Of a stretch of DNA of 16,185 bases, positions 1-6,575 are shown one piece after another. Under the pieces are notes generated by a model. It saw only the letters and a list, made by a program, of their open reading frames with translations, ran no database searches and was not told the DNA's origin. This stretch comes from JBCBKZ01 sp039026975 (GTDB taxonomy: Bacteria; Bacteroidota; Bacteroidia; J057): positions 1 through 16,185 of the forward strand of contig JBCCLI010000117.1 of assembly GCA_039026975.1 (NCBI GenBank), read 5' to 3'. A program made the translations under genes and the position numbers. Each line of letters opens with the position of its first letter. Position 1 is the stretch's first letter.

Positions 1-479
1 GGTACATCAATAATAGTGAGCCTCGAGTCTTGCAGCTGTTTATTAATGGGCAGCTGGTAGATGAGCGAGACGTGCCATCCTATGGAAGTGCTGGAGCTGG
101 GAATGCCAGTGCTATCAACAGTGCAGGAGATTTTTTCCCTAGCACAGATTGTACGCCTTCCTTCCTATTCACCCAGACGGTACTGGATGCAAGTTCTTCC
201 GAGGAGGTTCCTACTGAAGAATTAATCTTTAAGAGAGAACATGACCTCATGCTCTTTCCTAACCCTTCTTTTGGAAAACTCAGCCTGGCACATATGGGGG
301 CTGAAAAAGGAAAAGTCCATGTCAGCTTATCAGATATTCAGGGACAGCAACTTATCCTAAGGGAGATAGAACCTCAGGAACAGCTTGATCTGGATCTGTC
401 CACCTTCTCAAGAGGGGTTTACCTGCTGATGGTTCAAGTCCAAGGGAGAAGATATGTCAGAAGAGTGGTTCTACAATAG
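1..479 (+). CDS. C-terminal end of a T9SS-secreted protein (type A sorting domain), 5' partial
   Basis: The reading frame is already open at base 3 and runs to a TAG at 477-479, so this is the tail of a longer gene; a TTG at 30 is only an internal leucine codon. The last ~75 residues form a typical T9SS type A sorting domain. It begins with LFPNPSFGKLSL, continues with VSLSDIQGQQL, and ends with a FSRGVYLLMVQVQGRRYVRRVV pattern, where the GVY turn and basic end are characteristic. This domain directs export through the outer membrane by the type IX system and is normally cleaved or anchored by the sortase-like machinery. The upstream piece contains LFINGQLVDE, which resembles the strand-turn-strand of LamG or carbohydrate-binding beta-sandwich domains; that resemblance is weak. 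The catalytic or main domain lies outside the window, so the function of the whole protein is unknown. Confidence 0.85.
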   Translation, partial: YINNSEPRVLQLFINGQLVDERDVPSYGSAGAGNASAINSAGDFFPSTDCTPSFLFTQTVLDASSSEEVPTEELIFKREHDLMLFPNPSFGKLSLAHMGAEKGKVHVSLSDIQGQQLILREIEPQEQLDLDLSTFSRGVYLLMVQVQGRRYVRRVVLQ

Positions 480-857
480 ATTCCCCCTTACCTCAGCCAG
501 TTGATGGCTAGCTACCAAAAAGTGAAAGCCTGAGCAGGAATAGCTGTAGCTCCTAAAGCTGCTGATCCATCCCCTATTAGCCAGGTATGATTGATTTATT
601 TGGTTGTTGTAATTTATAACACTGTTATATAATTTGATTTACGCCCTTTCTGAAGTCCTACACCTGGGAGGCTATTTTTGGACAAACTGTCCTAAGAATC
701 AGACTGGAGAAAAGGGGAGGGGAGCAGCCAAGCTATCAGTGAGAATGACTATTACATATTTTTTAAATAGTTATATAAAAAATATTTTTTGGCATGAAAT
801 TTAATATGATAATGATAGAGGTTGAAGTCCTTCCTTCCTGATAGGTAGCATTACAAT
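480..857. other. Gene-poor intergenic region
   Basis: No convincing coding frame is seen here. The stretch just after the stop codon has a weak hairpin, AGCCA/TGGCT at 495-509, without a T tract. A small inverted repeat, TATAAC-ACT-GTTATA, lies at 615-629 and could be a protein-binding site. The part from about 745 to 805 is strongly A+T rich and probably holds the promoter of the small gene that begins at 858, but I could not assign a clean -33/-7 pair. Confidence 0.5.
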
Positions 858-1004
858 ATGTCAAAGCTGATTGTAGGTTTACTCTTGCTTACTCTGCTGT
901 ACTTTATCCTAATTAGAAACGTCCGGGCCATAGTAGAAGATGATATGGAATCTATCCCATTTGGAGAAAGAAGTCCTGAAGATGGTAATTTGGTAGACTA
1001 TTAA
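858..1004 (+). CDS. Possible small single-pass membrane protein (48 aa)
   Basis: This is an ATG-started frame of 48 codons ending in TAA. The product begins MSKLIVGLLLLTLLYFILIR, a short basic start followed by about 15 hydrophobic residues and then Arg-Asn-Val-Arg. The remaining ~25 residues are acidic and polar (EDDMESIPFGERSPEDGN). This is the shape expected of a one-helix inner-membrane protein with a short soluble tail. It is too short for a signal-peptide-processed product of any size. It lies in an otherwise empty region and ends 12 bases before the convergent stop of the pullulanase-type gene. I do not recognise a family. The amphipathic organisation and the placement argue for a real gene, but the short length means chance cannot be excluded. 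Confidence 0.45.
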   Translation: MSKLIVGLLLLTLLYFILIRNVRAIVEDDMESIPFGERSPEDGNLVDY

Positions 1005-1016
1005 TTCAAGTATGAA

Positions 1017-3716
1017 CTAACTCTTTACCCAAATTTTAAATTCAGTCCCTCCCATGTGGATATCCAAGTTGCGATTGCCTTGGAGTATCTCTAGCTGTTT
1101 ATGGTCTGGTACCCCTTCTTCATGAGAGATGCCAAATAGATTGCCAATGAGTTTCCATTGACCATCTGGGAAATGGACGTTCTGAAAGGTCACTTCATTA
1201 GGGTCTGTATTTATCAGAACCATTACCTTTTTATCTACCAGGTATCCCAACATATGGCGGTTTTCAGGGGTGATCCACTCATAGTAGTCTGCTGGGACCA
1301 CTTCAGCTGTTCTGAATACTTTTCCATAGGGACTTAGGCGAAACTTATTTAGCCCTTGCCAGAACGCATACATACTTTTGTAGTCGCAGTAGGTATCATC
1401 ATTCTCTCTGGTCTTTCCTACATTTTCCCATATGAACCTATTGGCGGCCCGCATATTATAGGTATCTCTTTTTCCATGTAGAAATACCTTGGTGCCTGAA
1501 GCTGTTTCTTTCACAGTTTCTGTCAGTTCAGCCAAGCCTTTAGAGCGCATGATCTCACTTCCTCCATGGGTTACTATGGGCCCCATGGAAGTGTAGAGCA
1601 TAACAGCTGCTATTTTATAGTTCCATTCATCTACTCCCCATCTCCCATCCCAATCATGAACGGCAAACTGATCTGCCAAGGCCCAGTTATCATGGATGTC
1701 CAAATAATTAATGCCAGATAAGGGGGTCTTATCCTCCGGGAAAGAAGAACTTAAGGCTTTCATGGCATTCTCCCGCTCATCTGTATTCCCTCCTGCAAAT
1801 CCTCTGTCCTTACTTTTCTCTTTAGGTGTATCCGTAGGCCCCTTCAAGGCATTTCTGGCATCATCCTGAAAAAAGGTGATAGGAGAATCTATCTTATACC
1901 AGTCCCAGTCAGGATTATTCTCAAAGTCAGGGTCATAGGAGCCTATCCATGGTTCTCCGTATATGATGATATCATCCCCTAATTCATTTCTTAGTTTAAT
2001 GAGAGTCTGCTGGTCTATCTGCCCTGCCAGGTCTATCCTAAAGCCATCAATCCCAAATTCCTCTATAAAGTGCTTACACTGGTCTATGAGCCAGCGCTGA
2101 ACCATGGGTCTGTTCTCTGTCTTGACTTCATTCCCATATTCTCCTATTAATTCCAGGTCCTTAGTACGGTAGTAGTATTGTTTATCCAGCACATTGAAAT
2201 GGAAGAAATAGGGGTTTTCCCTCCCATCCATATTTTCTGCTGTGTGGTTAGGGACTATGTCTATGATGACTGCTATATCTTTATCATGGAAAGCCTGGAC
2301 CAGATCCCTGAACTGCTCTCTTTCCGCCCCTGGTTCAGTCCCTCTCTGCCTAAAGCGGGACTCTATTGCAAAGCAGTGGGAGGTCCTATACCCCCACTGG
2401 TAATTCTCCTGGTTAATCCCATGTTTCATCATAAATGGATCATCCTCAAAGGCAGCTTTCCAGTCAGCATCAGGATAATGGAGAAACTCCTGCACAGGCA
2501 TAAGGTGAACCACATTGATACCGAGCTTAACCAGATAGTCAAATCCTATGGGTTCTCCCTGACTATTGGTAAGTCCTGGTACTGTCATGGCTGAAATAGT
2601 GCCCTTCTTATCTTCTGCTACGGGTAGTAAATCTGTGAAGTCCTGCACATGCACCTCATAGGCTATAACATCTTCCATAGCAGGAATCCCATTAGGTAAG
2701 GGACTTGCGGGCGTCGTTTTTTCCCACACACGAGCTCTTCCCCAGCTGTCCATACTCACCCTGGCATAGGGGTCAGAAATATGTACGGGGGTACTTTCGA
2801 AAAAGTGATTTCCAGGCTCATCAAATCCATGAACGGTAAAGTCATAATATAAACCTTTAATATTCTCTGGATGGAGGTACTCCCAAACACCATCCTTATC
2901 CTGTACCATATCTATGACGGATAAGGCTCTTTTAGTATCTGGGTCTTCATATAGGTAAAGCTTAACCAGTGTAGCCCTGGGCGCAAATATTCTGAAAGAA
3001 GTAGTATTCCCTTCTATCTCTGCCCCCAGGGGTTTACTGGAGTATAAATCCCTAAACCATCCATCAAAAGAGCAGACCGTTTTTAGCTTTTCTTCCGGGA
3101 GTTCCAGGTAGTATACTTTTCTGATGTCTATGGGTTGGGTGGGAATAAGTAGGCTTTGATTAGCTGTATTAGGTAGTATCTCCGCTATGGGAATCTGCTT
3201 CCCTGCGGCATCAGTAAGGATGAAGGCTTCAGTCTGCATGGGCCTGCTTACTCCCTCTATGAAGGTTCTGATGGTTTTATTGGCTGTGAGTTCAGCTTTA
3301 AGGGTAGGTGGGGTTACATCAAAGAGAAAGACCTGGTTTCCTCCCTGTTTATTGGGGCTGGTTGCAGGGGGATCTATCCATTCTCCTTCATTAATTCTAA
3401 ACTTAAACTCGGCTCTTGGAGGGATGACTTCATACTGGGGATTATAGATGGATAGAATCCATAGGGTAGGAGAGAAGCGGTGTAAGGTCCAGGCCGCCTC
3501 ATCCATGTCCTGGCTCCATCCTCTAAAACTGCCTGTGAGCACTACCTTACTAGGTTCCTCTGCCTCATAATGCTGATAATCAAACAGAAAATGTGTGGTG
3601 TCCCCTACGTGATGGTATCCTTGCTGGATTTGCTGAGACATAAAGGGCTGCCCAGCAATATAGTTTTTGATCATAACGCTCAACATTAAGAAGAGGACGA
3701 AAATACGGTAATTCAT
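1017..3716 (-). CDS. Exported pullulanase-type GH13 glycoside hydrolase with two N-terminal glucan-binding-like domains
   Basis: This 899-residue protein should hydrolyse alpha-glucosidic bonds in glycogen, starch or pullulan outside the cytoplasm. Residues 1-22 form a signal peptide (MNYRIFVLFLMLSVMIKNYIAG). Residues ~55-135 look like an AMPK/glycogen-binding beta-sandwich (VVLTGSFRGWS, FKFRINEGEW). Residues ~228-320 resemble a CBM48/E-set domain (FRIFAPRATLVKLYLYED). The GH13 barrel starts near YEVHVQDF (353). All four GH13 signature regions are present: DIVPNH (D486-H491), GFRIDLAG with nucleophile D562, IIYGEPW with acid/base E588, and the H675-D676-N677 motif. The WGY at ~441-443 matches the YNWGY motif of type I pullulanases. 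A beta-rich C-terminal domain follows (~790-899). It lies 118 bp downstream of a TonB-dependent receptor gene on the same strand. The exact linkage specificity (pullulanase or another amylolytic activity) is inference; the GH13 assignment is firm. Confidence 0.88.
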   Translation of the reverse strand: MNYRIFVLFLMLSVMIKNYIAGQPFMSQQIQQGYHHVGDTTHFLFDYQHYEAEEPSKVVLTGSFRGWSQDMDEAAWTLHRFSPTLWILSIYNPQYEVIPPRAEFKFRINEGEWIDPPATSPNKQGGNQVFLFDVTPPTLKAELTANKTIRTFIEGVSRPMQTEAFILTDAAGKQIPIAEILPNTANQSLLIPTQPIDIRKVYYLELPEEKLKTVCSFDGWFRDLYSSKPLGAEIEGNTTSFRIFAPRATLVKLYLYEDPDTKRALSVIDMVQDKDGVWEYLHPENIKGLYYDFTVHGFDEPGNHFFESTPVHISDPYARVSMDSWGRARVWEKTTPASPLPNGIPAMEDVIAYEVHVQDFTDLLPVAEDKKGTISAMTVPGLTNSQGEPIGFDYLVKLGINVVHLMPVQEFLHYPDADWKAAFEDDPFMMKHGINQENYQWGYRTSHCFAIESRFRQRGTEPGAEREQFRDLVQAFHDKDIAVIIDIVPNHTAENMDGRENPYFFHFNVLDKQYYYRTKDLELIGEYGNEVKTENRPMVQRWLIDQCKHFIEEFGIDGFRIDLAGQIDQQTLIKLRNELGDDIIIYGEPWIGSYDPDFENNPDWDWYKIDSPITFFQDDARNALKGPTDTPKEKSKDRGFAGGNTDERENAMKALSSSFPEDKTPLSGINYLDIHDNWALADQFAVHDWDGRWGVDEWNYKIAAVMLYTSMGPIVTHGGSEIMRSKGLAELTETVKETASGTKVFLHGKRDTYNMRAANRFIWENVGKTRENDDTYCDYKSMYAFWQGLNKFRLSPYGKVFRTAEVVPADYYEWITPENRHMLGYLVDKKVMVLINTDPNEVTFQNVHFPDGQWKLIGNLFGISHEEGVPDHKQLEILQGNRNLDIHMGGTEFKIWVKS

Positions 3717-3834
3717 AAGGTGCTAACAAAGGGATTATTACCCCAATTGAACATGGGTAAAGGTAAGGAAATATCTGCTATCCTGAAGGGAATAGCATCT
3801 TGCCACCTTGAACATAAAAGTGGGAGTTATTCCC
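3717..3834 (-). promoter_or_regulatory. Spacer with inverted repeat and -7-like element ahead of the GH13 gene
   Basis: On the minus strand the spacer carries a bulged inverted repeat, GCTATTCC-CTTCA-GGATAGC, at 3777-3796. A TACCTTTA at 3758-3765 is one base away from the Bacteroidota -7 consensus TAnnTTTG. No TTTG is seen at the expected -33 distance; the inverted repeat occupies that place instead. The repeat could therefore be an operator or activator site, or simply a weak hairpin at the end of the receptor transcript. It is not followed by a T tract, so I do not call it a terminator. Confidence 0.3.
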
Positions 3835-5760
3835 TTATTTGGCTCTCCAGCTTAAGCCTATGGCCCCCCATCTGCCGGGCATTTCTGCTCCTAGGATATC
3901 CTGGTAGGCCTCATCAAAGATATTATTCACCTGCCCCACAACAGATAAATTATGGACCAACCTGACAGTAGCTCTGGCATTCCAGGTAGTGTAGGAGGGT
4001 CTTAACTCGCTATTAATAGCAGTGGCTACCTCTCTGTCTCTGTCTTTCCACAGTCCACTGATAGCCAGGCTGTAGTTTTTATGCACCAGAGAAAGGTATC
4101 CATTGATGAGATTCTCTGCATGGTTAGCCAGGTACTTAGACGCTTCTCCATCCTGGGTGTTAGTGTCCAGGTGTAGGTAGCTGAGAGTAGCACGTAGCCT
4201 GTGATTTGTCCATTTTTGGGTGTAGCTACCTATCATTTCTACACCTGCTGTTTGGAGGTCAGAGAGGTTTTGAGCGTAAAAATATGTGCCTTGTGGATCT
4301 AGTGGTCTCACGGATTCTATGATTTCAGCTGGAGCTACAATATAATCTATCATGTTATTCCCCCTTCTGGTAAATACCGTGGTACTAAACGTCCAGGCGG
4401 GGCTGGGAGAGAAGTCTATGCCTATTTCTGTGCTCCATACGGATTCCGCTTCCAACTCTGGATTTCCCAGGTTTCTGCCAGAGGTAAGTACGGAAGTAAG
4501 ATTAGTGGCTATGAATCTTTCTGTAAAATCCCCTGCCCGTATGCCTCTTCCTGCGGCTATTCTAAATACCCAGGACCCTAATCTATGGCTCCCGCTGATC
4601 TGGGGAAGAAATTCCAGGCCGTAATTTTCATCATAGTCCAGGCGGAGGTTTCCACTTAAGAATACATTTTCTTTGGGTTCCCAATGTGCCCCACTGAACA
4701 GGCCTGCATGCCAGTCATTGTGATTCCCTCTGTCATTACTGTCAATGGACCTATTGTCTACTTGAACGCCCACATTCCACTTGACATGCTTATGCTGCAA
4801 AAATCTTCTGATGTATTGGCTATTAAAAAATCTGGTCTTGTGATTGTTAATGGTGAAAGCGGGATTAAAGGTAAAGCTATCCTTGGTTCTGCGGTAGGAG
4901 ACCCCTATCTCTTCATTCCCATTCTTAGTCTGGTTTTTAGCCATGAGCTGTCCCCAGTAAGAAGTTACTTCCTCTGTAGACTCATCAAAGGTACTGGTGG
5001 TGTAAAAGTACTGTGCCCCAAAGTCTCTCCTGTCTAGCCCACCTCTAGCGATAAAGGACCACTTATCCAGGTCGTGATAAGAGTAGGCAGCATGGTAGGT
5101 TTGGTTATCAAAGAAGGCACGCCTTCCGGAAGACAATAGATGACCCTCTGAGTCATTGATAAAAGTGCCTGCGCTTATCTTGTGCTTCTGCCCATCATAG
5201 CTGAGGTTGGCTTGGCCCTGTCTGAGTTCATGTTCTCCTATTAGTCCGCTTAAACGTAGGTTAAAGCCTTTCTTCTCCTGCTTCCTAAAATAGTGGTAGG
5301 TATAAATCAGAATGACCCCTCCCACCGCATCAGGACCATAAATAGCGGCTGCGGGCCCTCTGAGCAGTTCTATTCTGGCTATTTCATCTGGCGTGATAGG
5401 AATATAGTTGTTGAAGTGTCCCGTTAGTGGGTCATTGATCCTCATTCCATCTATGAGAATGAGCACCTGATTAAAGGAGCTTCCCCTAATGAGGATGTCA
5501 GCTTGTGCCCCAAAGGCATTTCGGGTTTGGGTTTCCACGCCGGGGAGGTAAGTGAAAATTTCATCTATACTCCTCACAGGAAGAGATTGGATGACGCTGT
5601 CCGTGATGACCGTTATGGCTCTGCCTGTTTCATGTATGCTGAGGGGTAGCCTGGAGGATACTATGGTAACGGTATCATCCAAAGAATAGGATTGGCCCTT
5701 GGCAGAGAAAGGCACTAGAAGGGTAATACTGGTGATAACAGCCAGGGTAAAAGTTCTCAT
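3835..5760 (-). CDS. BtuB-like TonB-dependent outer-membrane receptor
   Basis: This 641-residue protein is an energised outer-membrane importer. A signal peptide occupies residues 1-22. It is followed by DDTVTIVSSRLP, which resembles a TonB box next to the plug domain. The plug (about 40-155) has the family's landmarks: VITDSVIQSLPVRSIDEIF, the IRGSSFNQVLILIDGMRIND stretch, and IELLRGPAAAIYGPDAVGG. The rest is a 22-stranded-barrel-type sequence ending in MPGRWGAIGLSWRAK, as in BtuB-like receptors. It lacks the N-terminal carboxypeptidase-regulatory domain of SusC proteins, and no SusD partner is adjacent. The substrate is not evident. BtuB-like receptors carry cobalamin, siderophores or other small ligands, while the neighbouring GH13 gene would suggest an alpha-glucan product. 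I see no cobalamin riboswitch upstream. The final residue is Lys rather than the usual Phe or Tyr. Confidence 0.88.
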   Translation of the reverse strand: MRTFTLAVITSITLLVPFSAKGQSYSLDDTVTIVSSRLPLSIHETGRAITVITDSVIQSLPVRSIDEIFTYLPGVETQTRNAFGAQADILIRGSSFNQVLILIDGMRINDPLTGHFNNYIPITPDEIARIELLRGPAAAIYGPDAVGGVILIYTYHYFRKQEKKGFNLRLSGLIGEHELRQGQANLSYDGQKHKISAGTFINDSEGHLLSSGRRAFFDNQTYHAAYSYHDLDKWSFIARGGLDRRDFGAQYFYTTSTFDESTEEVTSYWGQLMAKNQTKNGNEEIGVSYRRTKDSFTFNPAFTINNHKTRFFNSQYIRRFLQHKHVKWNVGVQVDNRSIDSNDRGNHNDWHAGLFSGAHWEPKENVFLSGNLRLDYDENYGLEFLPQISGSHRLGSWVFRIAAGRGIRAGDFTERFIATNLTSVLTSGRNLGNPELEAESVWSTEIGIDFSPSPAWTFSTTVFTRRGNNMIDYIVAPAEIIESVRPLDPQGTYFYAQNLSDLQTAGVEMIGSYTQKWTNHRLRATLSYLHLDTNTQDGEASKYLANHAENLINGYLSLVHKNYSLAISGLWKDRDREVATAINSELRPSYTTWNARATVRLVHNLSVVGQVNNIFDEAYQDILGAEMPGRWGAIGLSWRAK

Positions 5761-5821
5761 ATATTGCTAGGTTCAGTAAACAGCTTGCGATATTAATGCC
5801 TGGATAACGAAAAACAAAGTG

Positions 5822-5871
5822 CAAAGGTGGGTAGGGGAAAAATCTTGGGTTAGCTAAGGGGTGCTAAGGGG
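5822..5871 (-). promoter_or_regulatory. Candidate receptor promoter with 10-bp-phased direct repeat
   Basis: Upstream of the receptor start the minus strand has CACCTTTG (5822-5829), one mismatch from the Bacteroidota -7 element TAnnTTTG. There is no good TTTG at -33. About 25-40 bp farther upstream are two copies of CCCCTTAGC, seen on the plus strand as GCTAAGGGG at 5853-5861 and 5863-5871. Their start-to-start spacing is exactly 10 bp, one helical turn. A poor -33 combined with a phased direct repeat just upstream is the arrangement expected for an activator-dependent promoter. This is inference from position and spacing only. Confidence 0.35.
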
Positions 5872-6044
5872 AAGTATAGTCAGATTAGCCTAAGTCTTCA
5901 GCCATTTACATGGATACTGTAGGGATAAAAATGAAGCTCCTATTTTTCCTGTTAAAAGGGCACTGTTACTCTCTCTGAGATACATAAAATATCAGATTAC
6001 TACTTGCAGGCTGAATTTCGGACGTTAGCCATGCTACTGCTTTC

Positions 6045-6563
6045 CTATACCTCCCAATATGAAAGGGTATGGGTCTCCATTACCTTTCCTCCATGTTCCA
6101 GGTCCACTAACTGATACACTAGCTGATCTTCTGCTAGTTCCAGCAGGGCCATGGTGATGGGGAGCTTAAATCTTCTTCTGCCTGCACTACCAGGATTAAT
6201 GAGGAGGCTTCTTTCATTCATGAGAAAGGCTGGTTTATGAGAATGACCTACTAAGAGGATGTGGGGAACGGGATATTCTGAAGCATACTTCGGCCATTCT
6301 TCCTTAATGTGGATCATAGTAATTCTCCATTTCTCAACTTGGGTGGTATAGATGAGGGGGAGTTTTTCTGCCCAGGCCCCTCTGTCTACATTTCCCCTCA
6401 CGGCATAGGTAGGGGCATGGCTGCTGAGGCTTTGGAGCACCGCCTCCGTTCCCAGGTCACCTGCGTGCAGGATGAAAGATACCTCTGCCAGGAAGGGGTA
6501 AACCTCCGGTCTCAGAAGATTATGGGTATCAGAAATCAGTGCTATCTTGGTGGAGTGGGACAA
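6045..6563 (-). CDS. Metallophosphoesterase of the YfcE/MJ0936 type
   Basis: This 172-residue cytoplasmic enzyme belongs to the small two-metal phosphodiesterases (COG0622-like). Metal-binding motifs in order are D12-x-H14 (SDTHN), G35-D36 (HAGDLG), G57-N58-V-D60, H85 and G106-H107-S-H109. The LLINPGSAGRRR stretch near residue 121-132 matches the family's INPGS signature. The length is normal for the family. The substrate cannot be read from sequence; relatives hydrolyse phosphodiesters such as cyclic nucleotides or model substrates. The start is odd. The only plausible initiator is TTG (6561-6563), because no ATG or GTG lies between the preceding gene's stop and the essential SDTHN motif. 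It begins 12 bases after the vWA gene's TAA, in the same reading frame, so the two are surely co-transcribed. Confidence 0.87.
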   Translation of the reverse strand: MSHSTKIALISDTHNLLRPEVYPFLAEVSFILHAGDLGTEAVLQSLSSHAPTYAVRGNVDRGAWAEKLPLIYTTQVEKWRITMIHIKEEWPKYASEYPVPHILLVGHSHKPAFLMNERSLLINPGSAGRRRFKLPITMALLELAEDQLVYQLVDLEHGGKVMETHTLSYWEV

Positions 6564-6575
6564 GAGGAAGTGGGG

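Noticed and set aside
2178..2594. Plus-strand 138-codon frame inside the GH13 gene
   Set aside because: It is antisense to the conserved catalytic core, has no recognisable motif and no promoter, and overlaps residues under obvious family constraint.
3720..3965. Plus-strand 81-codon frame across the receptor/GH13 spacer
   Set aside because: Half of it is antisense to the receptor's conserved barrel end, the product shows no domain-like pattern, and no initiation signal is visible.
5761..6044. Cobalamin riboswitch in front of the BtuB-like receptor
   Set aside because: I looked on the minus strand for the conserved B12-box and core segments. An isolated CAGTGCCC-like string is the only resemblance, and the rest of the core is missing.
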